NCBI GenBank assembly: GCA_031264185.1
Contig: JAISEL010000089.1
Span: 1-35,132, forward strand
Source: Deltaproteobacteria bacterium
Lineage (GTDB): Bacteria; Desulfobacterota; Desulfarculia; Adiutricales; Adiutricaceae
DNA: 35,132 nt
Reading direction: 5' to 3'
Shown: positions 8,397 to 16,679 of the stretch, piece by piece
How positions within the stretch are numbered: the stretch's first letter is position 1
Layout of the letters: every line of letters starts with the position of its first letter
Notes under the pieces: generated by a model
Database searches by the model: none
Seen by the model: the letters and a program-made list of their open reading frames with translations, nothing else
What the model was told of the DNA's origin: nothing
Position numbers and translations under genes: made by a program

Positions 8397-9553
8397 TGGG
8401 CACCGATTCTGTCAATCAGCTTCAGGGCCGATCTGTAGCCGGGAGCTGCGGCCAGAGCCAGTGCAAGATAATCTTTAGCCGCCTTGTTTTGCCCTTCAGC
8501 CAGGGCCAGACGGGCCAGTTCAACTTTAGGTTCCGGCCGTCGGGGGTAAATTCCGGCCGCTTTTTCAAAAGCTGCTTTAGCTCCGGAGCTATTACAGGCT
8601 TTCTTTTGAAGGCTGCCCAGTAAAAAGGCCGCCGTATAGGCCAGTTTTTCTCCGTCCGCCCCCCAGGCCGGATCGTTTAAATCCAGCTCCAGAGCCCGGG
8701 AAAGTTCGGCTGCAGCCGACTCCGGCTTAAGTTCGGCCAGCAGCCGGCCTAAGTAATAACGGCCCGGTCCGTAGTCGGGCCTTTGGTCAGTCAGAGTTTT
8801 TAAACAGGCCCCGGCTTTTTGAAAATGTCCTTGTTTCCGGTAGATCTGAGACAGCATAATCCGGGCGTGACCGGCCAGGGACGGGTTATCCGGCTTGCCG
8901 GCGGCCAGCTCAAGCCAGGAGACAGCTTCATCGAATCTTTTAAGATTAAATAATGTCCGTCCGGTCTGGTAGAGAATGTAAAAATCGGTCTTGCAGCTCA
9001 GGGGGTTTTTCAGTAAAAGCTTTAGGTTTCTTTCTCCTTTGGCTTTGGCGGCTTTCAGATCGGCGTACCCCCAGTGAAGAATTTGAAGGGGGCTTTTTAT
9101 GACCGGGAAAAAGGCCGGGTGAGTCAGCTGCTCATGGATCCGGCCGGTAAAATAAACCTCCGGGCGGTTGGGAAAAATTCTCTTCTGCAGAATCCTGTCG
9201 CCCTGGGGGATAACTTTTTCTTCAGCTAAATAGACGGTCGGGTTTAAAGACAGTTCCGGCCGGAAGCGGGCCAATTCCCCTGGTTCAAAAGAATTATCCC
9301 CGTCCAGCCAGAAGATGTAGTCTGTTTTAAAGAGCTTTAAACCAAAATTACGGGCCAGGGAAAAATCATCCTGCCATTTATGAAATATAACTTCCGCTCC
9401 CGCCTGCCGGGCTATGCGGGGGCTGCTGTCAAGCGAACCGGTGTCGACGACCACTATCTGGTCAAAAGAACCGGCCGCAGGCAGCAGGCTTTTCGGCAGA
9501 TTCTGCTCTTCATCCCGGATAATCATAAGTAGTCCCAAAGAAGCTGTAGTCAC
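8393..9553 (-). CDS. GT2-family glycosyltransferase with C-terminal TPR-like repeats
   Basis: The protein has 386 residues and a GTG start, chosen because it places SLGLLMIIRDEEQNL at the usual N-terminal position; an internal ATG (residue 10) would cut the first strand. The GT2 (GT-A) domain shows IVVVDTGSLDSS, WQDDFSLARNFGL and WLDGDNSFE, the metal- and nucleotide-binding DXD-like site. After about residue 180 it continues with helical TPR-like pairs (TGRTLFNLKRFDEAVSWLELA, QIYRKQGHFQKAGACLKTL, GRYYLGRLLAELKPESAAAEL). This GT2-TPR layout is common in protein-glycosylation loci. It lies 10 bp after the Maf-like gene. Confidence 0.85.
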   Translation of the reverse strand: MTTASLGLLMIIRDEEQNLPKSLLPAAGSFDQIVVVDTGSLDSSPRIARQAGAEVIFHKWQDDFSLARNFGLKLFKTDYIFWLDGDNSFEPGELARFRPELSLNPTVYLAEEKVIPQGDRILQKRIFPNRPEVYFTGRIHEQLTHPAFFPVIKSPLQILHWGYADLKAAKAKGERNLKLLLKNPLSCKTDFYILYQTGRTLFNLKRFDEAVSWLELAAGKPDNPSLAGHARIMLSQIYRKQGHFQKAGACLKTLTDQRPDYGPGRYYLGRLLAELKPESAAAELSRALELDLNDPAWGADGEKLAYTAAFLLGSLQKKACNSSGAKAAFEKAAGIYPRRPEPKVELARLALAEGQNKAAKDYLALALAAAPGYRSALKLIDRIGAQ

Positions 9554-9563
9554 GGAATTACCA

Positions 9564-11174
9564 TTACAGCCCGGAAAGCATCTTTAAAACCAGACCCTCG
9601 GCTTTGGTCAGTTCTTTTAAAACGCCGGCCCGGCTGCCGCTTTTCATGGCCCTGGTTAAAATCTGAGCCATAAACGCGCTGGCCCTGGAAATGGCGGCCA
9701 TCTCGCTTAAAGCCTTGGGCATCTGGCGTCCGGCCAATTGCCTCAGGGAGCCTAAAATACCGCCCATCTGACGCAGATCGCCTTTTATTTCCTTTAAGCT
9801 CGGTTTGGGCAGACGGTCTAAATGGGCGGCCAGATTCAAAGGTGTCTGTCTGGGAAGCGAGGCTAAGACGGCGTTTAAGGGGATCTCTTCAAATCCCCGG
9901 ATAGCCGCCCCGGCGGCGGAGGCATTAATCAGCCTGATCCGGCTGTTTTTCCTTTTTACCGTCTGGGCCGCTTCCGCGTACCAGTTAAGGGAGGCTAAAA
10001 GTCCGGTATTGGTTTCCACCGTGGTCCCGAAAACTCCTGGCACAGTGAGGGTCTGACCGGGATCGTCTTCAGTTACGCTGTCCGCCGTATCGGCGGCGTG
10101 AAGAAGCCTGCCCTGATAAGCCTGATCCTGGCCGACTAAAATTAGAGGATTCAGGCCCCAGACATAAGCTAGGGCAAAAGCGGCCGTCCCGGCGTTGCCG
10201 CCCTGGGGCAAAAACAGGCCCTGGCTGAGAAGCTGAGCCTGGCCGCCGTTTAAGTGATACAGGCTCCGGTAATAGCCCGGTACTTTAAAATGGGCCGGAT
10301 GGCAGCCGGCCGCGCCGGCCAGTACAGTCTGCGGCTGGAGATTCTGGGCTTCCTGGGGGGTGAGTTCTAAATATCTGGCAGTGTCGGCTGATTCCAAAAC
10401 CATAATAACCTGGGGGCTGACCCCCAAGTTCAGTAAAGGTTTAACCGCAGCTGAGGCGCAGATAATAAGTCCGTATTCGGCCGCCTCTTTCAGCTGAGCC
10501 CCGTTCTGGTCGAGACTGGGACCGGCTCCGACCACAAAAGCCGGTCTGGGGGTCAGACGGCCTTTCAGCAGAAGAACATCCGGCAGGGCGCAGCAGAGGC
10601 GGATATTTTCTATGAGGTTGTTTAAAAAAGCCGAATCAGTGGCTTCTTTGGTTTTTTCAATGACTTCCCGGCGGCTGAGTTCGGCTTTCAGGTGGGAATG
10701 AAATCTGGCCGCTTCCCTGGGCCACAGAGCCCGGTAAGCCGGTACGGTGACAATTAAAGGATCGGGTCCCGGTTTATGGACCAGCTCCCTGGCCACAAAA
10801 GCCTCAAAAGACGGCCAGTCCGTGACAATCTCCGCCTCAAAGCCGGTTACCCGGCGGTCAATGTAAGTCCGGACGAGTTCTTTCGTCGGTTCGTAAACCA
10901 CCAGTCTTATGCCCGGAAATCTGTCCCGGATAATTTTCAGATGCCAGCCCAGACCCAAGCCTAAAATAAAAACCATAGCCGGAGCCGGGCCCGGCTCTCT
11001 TTGGGCGGCGGCTTCGTCTAACCACTGCCGGGCCTCGCCTAAAGGATCCTCGGGCCAATGAACAGTCTGACCTTTATACATAAGGCCCGGCCCGATGGGG
11101 CCGGGCAGGATCTGCGGAGTCATTAAGGCCGGATTTAAGGCCTGGGTATCGTTCATTGACAGGTTAGGCATCAT
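9564..11174 (-). CDS. Maf/MptE-like protein (DUF115), putative flagellin glycosyltransferase
   Basis: The protein has 536 residues. The ATG at 11174 has GGAG five bases upstream. The central domain (about 200-420) is the MptE-like/DUF115 fold: PAFVVGAGPSLDQNGAQLKEA (the GxGPSL signature), ICASAAVKPLLNLGVSPQVIM, and GGNAGTAAFALAYVWGLNPLILVGQDQAY. The N-terminal part has a Rossmann-like motif (FILGLGLGWHL ... VVYEP). This matches motility-associated factor (Maf) proteins, which attach nonulosonic acids to Ser/Thr of flagellin in the cytoplasm. Its place among glycosyltransferases behind a sigma-54 promoter supports that role. No genes for pseudaminic or legionaminic acid synthesis are in the window, so the donor sugar is unknown. 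Confidence 0.8.
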   Translation of the reverse strand: MMPNLSMNDTQALNPALMTPQILPGPIGPGLMYKGQTVHWPEDPLGEARQWLDEAAAQREPGPAPAMVFILGLGLGWHLKIIRDRFPGIRLVVYEPTKELVRTYIDRRVTGFEAEIVTDWPSFEAFVARELVHKPGPDPLIVTVPAYRALWPREAARFHSHLKAELSRREVIEKTKEATDSAFLNNLIENIRLCCALPDVLLLKGRLTPRPAFVVGAGPSLDQNGAQLKEAAEYGLIICASAAVKPLLNLGVSPQVIMVLESADTARYLELTPQEAQNLQPQTVLAGAAGCHPAHFKVPGYYRSLYHLNGGQAQLLSQGLFLPQGGNAGTAAFALAYVWGLNPLILVGQDQAYQGRLLHAADTADSVTEDDPGQTLTVPGVFGTTVETNTGLLASLNWYAEAAQTVKRKNSRIRLINASAAGAAIRGFEEIPLNAVLASLPRQTPLNLAAHLDRLPKPSLKEIKGDLRQMGGILGSLRQLAGRQMPKALSEMAAISRASAFMAQILTRAMKSGSRAGVLKELTKAEGLVLKMLSGL

Positions 11175-11186
11175 AACTCCTTAAAG

Positions 11187-12728
11187 TTAATTGACCGATA
11201 AGTAAGAGGCTCGGCCTGCCTGGGCAAAGATGGAGGCCAGCGTTTCGTCGGCGGGATGGTGTTCCAGAGCTTTCTGAGCCGTATCGACCGCCTCGGCCAT
11301 GGCTCCGTATTCCAGCAGGATAGAGGCCATAGCCTGGGCGCTTTCCAGATCATCCGGTCTGGCCCTGACTGCGGTCTGATAAAATTCAAAAGCCGTCCAG
11401 ACGGCCGGATCGTGGGGCATACGGCTGAATCCGGGACTGACTGTCTCGCCCATTTCCCTTAATTTGCGGCCCAGCTTTTTTACCGCCTCAAAGGGCAGAG
11501 TATCGGGCGGCAGGTCGGGAAACTCTCCGTCGCCGGTAAAGCGGATCAGCCACTCTTTGGCTTCGGTCAGGCGTCCGGAGGCCAGTTCCAGTATGCCTAA
11601 GCCCAGAGCTCCCCGCTTTTCGCCTTCTTCATAAGCCCTGGTCAGTAACGTGCGGCCCCGGTCAGGATTGTCTCTTAAACGGCATATGTGGCCTAAGCAA
11701 AACAGCCCTTTGGCGCTTATGACTTTATGGTCCAGAGCTTTGTTCAATAGCGACTCGGCTCTTTGGATCCTTTTAAACCCTTCTTCTCTCGGCCATCTCA
11801 GAGCGGTCAGGAAAAGAACCTGGCCCTCGCGGTCCCAGGCCAGAGAATCAATTAAAGCCTGGCCCGGGTTTAAGCCCTTGATGGCGGCCATAAGTTTCTC
11901 GGCCCTGTGGTGAATGTCGTGGGCTGCAGTCATTTTCTCCAGAGCTCTGCTGGCTACTCTCTGGCGCCTTTTGTCGTCTTCCAGCCAGGTTTCGGCTGCC
12001 CCCAGGATATCCTCCGGCTCAAACCAGGCGAAATCCTCGCCGACTTTAAACAGCTCCCCCAGATCGCCTCCGGCTTTTTCGGTAAACAGCACCGCCCCCG
12101 AGGCCATGGCTTCCAGCATCCTCATGGTAATTCCGGGAAAGAGGTTCTCATTTAAAGCCAGTTTGGACTGACGGTACAGCTGGCCGGATTCGGCCGGGCC
12201 GACCCAGCCGTTTTGATGGGAACCGGCTGTTTTAACGGTATAGCGGCTGGAGAGTAAATCGACCATACGGCTTCTTTTGGGCCGGTTGACGGGATCTAAG
12301 CTGCCTACAAACCCGAAGTCATAGATTTTTTCCGTGGTGTCTTCCGGCATAGCCGAGTAACTTTTAACATCCACTCCGACCGGCAGCCAGGCGGCGGCCA
12401 GACCGTCCTGATTTAACCGGGCGGCCAGAGGTTTCTGGTCAGTGAATACATAATCAAACAGACGGGCAAAATCCCGCTGCCACCAGAAGTTGATGGGAGT
12501 ATCAACGGCGTAGTAAACCTTGGGAATGCCGTAGATATTGGTCAGTCCGTCCGGCCAGAAATGGGCGCCTAAGTGGTCGGTATAGACAATCAGGTCAGGC
12601 CGGTCTTTGAGGTTGTTGAAAAGCGTGTCGATGGGGTAGCCTTCCTGGTGGGGCGGGGCAATGACCGTATGGCCCATGGCGTGGAAAGCCTGGTGGAAGT
12701 ATTCGCTGCCCAGACAAATAATCAGCAT
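11187..12728 (-). CDS. CgeB-like glycosyltransferase with C-terminal TPR-like repeats
   Basis: The protein has 513 residues. The ATG at 12728 has GGAG seven bases upstream and lies 3 bases after the stop of the radical SAM gene. The N-terminal half (about 1-300) is a CgeB-type glycosyltransferase: MLIICLGSEYFHQAFHAMGH, YAVDTPINFWWQRDFARLFDYVF, FVGSLDPVNRPKRSRMVDLL, and LALNENLFPGITMRMLEAMASGAVLFTE, the donor-binding segment. The second half is helical with TPR-like units (FCLGHICRLRDNPDRGRTLL, and near the end FYQTAVRARPDDLESAQAMASIL with YGAMAEAVDTAQKALEHHPAD). It probably modifies a protein acceptor. Confidence 0.8.
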   Translation of the reverse strand: MLIICLGSEYFHQAFHAMGHTVIAPPHQEGYPIDTLFNNLKDRPDLIVYTDHLGAHFWPDGLTNIYGIPKVYYAVDTPINFWWQRDFARLFDYVFTDQKPLAARLNQDGLAAAWLPVGVDVKSYSAMPEDTTEKIYDFGFVGSLDPVNRPKRSRMVDLLSSRYTVKTAGSHQNGWVGPAESGQLYRQSKLALNENLFPGITMRMLEAMASGAVLFTEKAGGDLGELFKVGEDFAWFEPEDILGAAETWLEDDKRRQRVASRALEKMTAAHDIHHRAEKLMAAIKGLNPGQALIDSLAWDREGQVLFLTALRWPREEGFKRIQRAESLLNKALDHKVISAKGLFCLGHICRLRDNPDRGRTLLTRAYEEGEKRGALGLGILELASGRLTEAKEWLIRFTGDGEFPDLPPDTLPFEAVKKLGRKLREMGETVSPGFSRMPHDPAVWTAFEFYQTAVRARPDDLESAQAMASILLEYGAMAEAVDTAQKALEHHPADETLASIFAQAGRASYLSVN

Positions 12729-12731
12729 GAT

Positions 12732-13856
12732 TTATCTCCATGTGGTGGCTTGAGGATTTACGGGATGCGCAGTTCCCGCCAGGTGAGGCCAGTTTATCTC
12801 GCCTTCAGGCTCGCAGCCGCTGACGTCAGTTTCGCTGGTTCCGGTCTTTTTCCAGGCTGAACACTCGGGATTGGCCGCTTGCCGGCAAAGACGGCAGCTT
12901 AGATGGTTTTGGCCGCCCTGGGCCAGGTCCGCCGCTGACGGACAATTCCAGGCTTCGTATAAGCTTAAATCCGGAAAGCGGCCCAAAGGAGTCAGACGGC
13001 CGAAATCCGAGCAGCAGGGAAAGAGTCCGCCGTCAGCCAGTAAAGCCAGTCTCGTCCGAGGTTCGGTGCAGAGACCTCCTTCTGAAGGTCTGAGGCCCCA
13101 GGCGGTCTCATCGCGGCCCAGTATATTCTGGTAATTTTGAATGGACAGATAATCGGCTAAAGGTCCGAACAATGCCCGGAACTGACTTTTCTCCGAGGCA
13201 TTCAAACTCATGTCCACAAAGCTTAGGCGCAGAAGAGGGGTTACAGAACCCAGATTTTTTCTGATAGCCAGGAAGGATTTGATATTCTCCAAAAGCAGGT
13301 CAAAGTTGCCGCCGGGGCGTATTTTTTGGTATGTGTCTGAGGAGGCCGCATCCACCGAAATCATAAGGCGGGTCAGTCCGCTCAAAATAAGCTTCCTGCT
13401 TAAATACGGAGTCAGGTACTGGCCGTTGGTGATCAGCGATAAGTCCATAACCCCGAAATCCCGGGCTGCAGTGACCCAGTTATCAATATCCGGAACCAGT
13501 AAAGGTTCTCCGGTCATCCCCAGCCTTAATGAGGGAAGACCGTATTTGCCGCCTTCTCTTAAAGCGGCTAAGTAGAGGCTTTCCGGCAGGAACAGACCCA
13601 GAGAGGGAAACTGAGGATCTTTCTGTCCGGCCGGGCACATGGGGCAGGCCAACTGACAGACGGTGGTGATGTCCACATCCAGATGAAGAGGAAAATGCGG
13701 CCGCTGGCCGGAAACAGCCAGGCTGAAGTCCCGGCGGTACCGGGCAAACTTTGGTCCTTTGAGCTTTATCAGTATCTCATTAGGATCCCTCGGGCTTTCC
13801 AGCTCCGAGCGCTGAACAGGCGGCTTTTCTCTTCCTTCGGTCAGTGCAGTGGCCAT
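12732..13856 (-). CDS. Radical SAM/SPASM-domain protein
   Basis: The protein has 374 residues. The ATG at 13856 has AAGGA about 9 bases upstream. The radical SAM cluster site is CQLACPMC (CxxxCxxC, residues about 68-75), followed by GMTGEPLLVPD and LITNGQYL, typical of the TIM-barrel core. The C-terminal part has the SPASM-type auxiliary cluster cysteines: GGLCTEPRTRL, GGLFPCCSDFG, LSCRLC and PECSAW. Members of this group modify peptides, cofactors or sugars; the substrate is not evident. It is the first gene of the glycosylation operon, 97 bp downstream of a sigma-54 promoter, so a role in making or attaching the sugar is plausible but only inferred. Confidence 0.85.
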   Translation of the reverse strand: MATALTEGREKPPVQRSELESPRDPNEILIKLKGPKFARYRRDFSLAVSGQRPHFPLHLDVDITTVCQLACPMCPAGQKDPQFPSLGLFLPESLYLAALREGGKYGLPSLRLGMTGEPLLVPDIDNWVTAARDFGVMDLSLITNGQYLTPYLSRKLILSGLTRLMISVDAASSDTYQKIRPGGNFDLLLENIKSFLAIRKNLGSVTPLLRLSFVDMSLNASEKSQFRALFGPLADYLSIQNYQNILGRDETAWGLRPSEGGLCTEPRTRLALLADGGLFPCCSDFGRLTPLGRFPDLSLYEAWNCPSAADLAQGGQNHLSCRLCRQAANPECSAWKKTGTSETDVSGCEPEGEINWPHLAGTAHPVNPQATTWR

Positions 13857-14378
13857 CGTAAAGTCCTTACCGTTAATTAATGCCGTTTATCTTTTGGCCG
13901 GATAACACAGGACAGCCCAGGGTGGGAAAATCCTGTCGGTTGACCTCAAGTAAGCAAATACAGTGCCAAAAAGCTGGGAAAAAACTGACTGTCCGGGGAG
14001 GTGAAGGCGGAGCAGCTTAAAAGGGGAAAGCCTTAAACCGGCTTAGGTTTAAGCAGTTACCGGGAGATAAAAAGACAGTTGTAGCATCAAAAGTCGGGCT
14101 GCCGGCCCTGGCCGCCTTTGGCCGGTGACTCGGGAAGAATGTTTCCCGCACCGAGCGTTTAGGGCAGCCCCCAGTCAAGATTGTTCCGGAACCGAATCGC
14201 CCGGCAGCGGTCCGGGACTTTTGGCCTGCGGCCGGCAAGACGGCTACGGAACTCCCGGCGGAGTCGGGCGGGGCCCCGGCAGCTCCGAACCGGTTCCGGC
14301 CGAACCATTGAGAACCTGGAGACTCCGGAAGACTTTGTTCGGCCCGGATGGGACAGAATCTTAGCGGAGCAGACAGGC
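13857..14378. other. Gap between IMP cyclohydrolase gene and glycosylation operon
   Basis: 522 bp with no supported gene; the GC-rich open frames at 14017-14396 overlap each other in opposite directions and resemble nothing I know. It contains the sigma-54 promoter at 13953-13968. Confidence 0.5.
13953..13968 (-). promoter_or_regulatory. Sigma-54 (-24/-12) promoter of the glycosylation operon
   Basis: The minus strand reads TGGCACTGTATTTGCT. This has GG and GC separated by exactly 10 bases and matches the consensus TGGCAC-N5-TTGCW at every fixed position. It points toward the radical SAM gene, whose ATG is at 13856, giving a leader of about 85 bases. Sigma-54 promoters commonly drive flagellar genes, which fits the Maf-like gene in this operon. 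The enhancer-binding site was not identified. Confidence 0.8.
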
Positions 14379-14987
14379 TTAAGGGACAAGTCTTAAGGAC
14401 TGACTGGCCAGATAATCCCGGATAGCCGCGTCATAGGCCGAAGTCCGGGCAAAGGCTTTTAAGGCCAGGCCTTTTAGTGTATTGAGTCCGATGCCGCCCT
14501 GATTTTCGATCATCTCTTTGATTATAAGGGAGTAGTCGCTCGGCTCGGACAGAACGGCCACATGGGCGTGGTTTTTAGCCGCCGCCCTAAGTAAACAGGG
14601 GCCGCCGATATCAATATTTTCCAGGGCTAAGGCCATGGCAGCGCCTTCCTGGGCGACCACTTTTTCGAAAGGATACAGATTAACTACCACCATATCAATG
14701 GCCGCCCACTTGAGAGCGTCCATCTGTTTTTGGTGCTCGGGGTCATCGCGGCGGTACAGAAGACCGGCGTGAATTTTGGGATGCAGGCTTTTAACCCGGC
14801 CGTCCAAAAGTTCCGGCGAGCCGGTGTAGTCTGAAACTTCGGTAACTGTAAGTCCGCCCTGAGTCAGGGCCCTGGCTGTGCCGCCGGTGGAGATTAGAGC
14901 GGCCCCCGCATTTTGAAGGAAAACTGCCAGATCCAAAAGGCCGGTTTTATCGGATACGCTTAAAAGGGCCTGCTTAATAAAGAGCAT
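14379..14987 (-). CDS. Stand-alone IMP cyclohydrolase (N-terminal PurH domain)
   Basis: The protein has 202 residues, the size of the MGS-like IMP cyclohydrolase domain only. It starts MLFIKQALLSVSDKTGLLD, then LISTGGTARAL, VSDYTGSPELLDGRVKSLHPKIHAG, VVNLYPFEK, and ENIDIGGPCLLRAAAKNH, all signatures of PurH residues 1-200. It closes FAICAR to IMP, the last step of purine synthesis. Bifunctional PurH has about 520 residues including AICAR formyltransferase; that domain is absent and no fragment of it appears downstream, so the transformylase must be encoded elsewhere. The clean stop and intact motifs argue for a natural single-domain enzyme, as known in some Desulfobacterota, rather than a truncation. 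GGAGG lies 10 bases before the ATG. Confidence 0.9.
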   Translation of the reverse strand: MLFIKQALLSVSDKTGLLDLAVFLQNAGAALISTGGTARALTQGGLTVTEVSDYTGSPELLDGRVKSLHPKIHAGLLYRRDDPEHQKQMDALKWAAIDMVVVNLYPFEKVVAQEGAAMALALENIDIGGPCLLRAAAKNHAHVAVLSEPSDYSLIIKEMIENQGGIGLNTLKGLALKAFARTSAYDAAIRDYLASQSLRLVP

Positions 14988-15231
14988 GGTAAAAATGCCT
15001 CCCGGAAAAAGCCGTCTAAAAGGCTTACGCCTTCAGGGGATTTTAACCCAAAAAAGCCGGATAAGCCAAAAAATGTCAGAGCTTCAGGCAATAATGGCTG
15101 ACCAGAACTTCGGATAAAAACGCTCTGAATCTTCGCCGCCACTGTCCGGGGAAAACTGGGCAGAGGCAGACGTCTTAGCCGGCAGGAAAAATTAAATCGG
15201 CTTTTGGATTATTATGTCAGAGTAATTTTTC

Positions 15232-15713
15232 GGTGATGCAGACCTTGCATTAACAGTAATTTTTTTCAGTCAATTCCTCAAAAGTCCGGACATATTCCGT
15301 CAGCTTTGCCGCCATGGCAGGAGTCGTTGGTACTTTGCCGCCATGCGCAGTCAAAGCAGCATGCGGTTTAATAAAATTTTATATTTAACAATATTAAGAG
15401 ACAGCTTTACTTTTAAATAGTTAATATTTTTAGCTGATTTTATGGTTTTTATGGTTAAATAAGCATCACAATTTCTCCAATTTAAATTGGTCTTTTCAAT
15501 ATAAAAAGTATTTATTATGCTGCTATTAGAATATTTTAAATGGTTATTTGCACTGTTTATTATATTACCGCCTTTTCTTGTTTTTTTAACTGCCGCATAA
15601 CTTAATCCTGGATCGATAGCAGCTATAGGGTTCTGCGGGCGGCTGCGTTTGCCTGTCCGCGGAACAGCAGTTTCTGAATGAAACAGCTCAAACAGCGCAT
15701 AAGAATAACTGGC
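15232..15713 (-). pseudogene. 3' remnant of an IS1-like transposase
   Basis: The minus strand from about 15713 reads ALFELFHSETAVPRTGKRSR, then AAIDPGLSYAAVKKTRKGG and NTFYIEKTNLNWRN..LTIKTIK, matching the C-terminal DDE part of zinc-ribbon IS1-type transposases. After a frameshift near 15370 it continues NFIKPHAAL and VPTTPAMAAKLTEYVRTFEEL to a stop at 15250. The same ending (VPTTPAMKAGIAYHVWNFAELL) occurs in the transposase at 26994. GGTGATGCAGACC at 15232 looks like an IS1-type terminal repeat. The upstream half is replaced by IS630 sequence. The segment is very AT-rich and inactive. Confidence 0.7.
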
Positions 15714-15729
15714 TAGTACTCTGTAACCT

Positions 15730-16140
15730 CTAAACTGAGAGATAAAGACGCCTCAGTTTGATCCGAGCATCTGAGGTTGTAAATTGCCATTTTATCCTGG
15801 AAATCCGATTGTTTCTGTCTTTCTGCCAGGCACTGACTTCTCGCCTCGCTGGGTTCAGGCCGGAAATACGCCGGTTCAGGCGCCGGCGGGCGGCCAGAGC
15901 GCTGAGTTCTATTTCCGCCGTATTCAGCCAGCTTCCATGCTTCGGGGTGCAGTGAATTTCAAGCCTTTGAGGCAGGCGGAACGCTTCTTCAGGCGAAAAA
16001 GCCTCATAAAACGATGCTGCCGCATGAATATTCAGATTGTCCGCCACTAATACGGCCTTCCTGGCGTCCGGGTATTTGACATCAGGAATGCCCTTCATGA
16101 ATTCGGCCCGAACAGGCCTTGTCCTTCTCCCGGCAGCAGC
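15730..16140 (-). pseudogene. Truncated IS630-family transposase (second lineage)
   Basis: The frame encodes the last roughly 135 residues of an IS630 transposase: DVKYPDARKAVLVADNLNIH (second catalytic Asp), EIHCTPKHGSWLNTAEIELS (catalytic Glu), ending WQFTTSDARIKLRRLY. The frame stays open upstream (GRRTRPVRAEFMKG) to about 16140, but the first catalytic Asp and the N-terminal helix-turn-helix are not recognisable. This sublineage differs clearly from the IS630 fragment at 3632-4200. It directly abuts the IS1-like remnant, so it probably inserted into that element. Confidence 0.75.
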
Positions 16141-16302
16141 TGCGCGCCGCTGACCGGCTATTGAAGGATTTTTGACGCGGGGAGACTCAGAAAGCTCTAC
16201 TGAGGCCGCTTTTGGAAGTTTTTATTTTTGGAGCGGGAAACGGGGTTTACACACCTTGAAGCGGCAGGCGGGATTGGACTGGAGAAGAGGAATAAATGGT
16301 TC

Positions 16303-16331
16303 TTGACAAAAATACCTTTATGTATCAAAAT
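16303..16331 (+). promoter_or_regulatory. Possible promoter of the higBA remnant
   Basis: A perfect -35 hexamer TTGACA lies at 16303-16308. The -10 region is poor (TATCAAAAT). ATAC-N6-GTAT, a small inverted repeat just downstream, could be an operator for the HigA protein. Confidence 0.35.
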
Positions 16332-16346
16332 TGATTCAGAGGGGCT

Positions 16347-16679
16347 GTGAAAATTATCCAGGTCCGTTTTTTAGAGGGAAGGCAGCGGCCGGGAACCCGT
16401 GCGGGAACGGCTGAAAGAGTTGGGCAGGCCAGACTCCGGTATACTCGGTGAGGACCTGATGACGGTGGAATTCGGCTGACCAACAGGCCTGCCTGCCGCC
16501 CACTTGGAGACGGCCTTTACGAGATGCGATCCAACCTCGGCGGGCACAGAATAGCCGGGGTGCTGTTCTGCTTCGCCAATGGCCATATGGTGCTTCTGCA
16601 CGGATTTATAAAATAAAGCCAGCAGACTCCGGACAAGGAGCTGAAACTGGCCCGCGACCGGACAAGGAAGGTGAATAAT
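16347..16679 (+). pseudogene. higB: Broken HigB/Gp49-type toxin gene
   Basis: Three pieces of a HigB-family (phage-derived Gp49-like) ribosome-dependent ribonuclease can be read. In one frame: EPVRERLKELGRPDSGILGE, then MTVEFG followed by TGA at 16477 where the family usually has Trp. In the next frame, after loss of one base in the Gly codon near 16507: GLYEMRSNLGGHRIAGVLFC and MVLLHGFIK. Then TAA at 16614, where a Lys codon is expected, followed by SQQTPDKELKLARDR running up to the antitoxin gene. Two nonsense changes and one frameshift mean no functional toxin. Order and spacing to the downstream antitoxin are those of a higBA operon. Confidence 0.8.

Noticed and set aside
5594-13856. Lipopolysaccharide core or O-antigen cluster as the role of the glycosyltransferase operon
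   Set aside because: The GT9 gene alone would allow it, but no polymerase, flippase or nucleotide-sugar genes are present, and the Maf-like gene plus sigma-54 promoter fit protein or flagellin glycosylation better. It cannot be fully excluded.
14017-14396. Several open frames between the glycosylation operon and the IMP cyclohydrolase gene
   Set aside because: They overlap one another on both strands, lack recognisable motifs and have compositions typical of antisense GC-rich frames.
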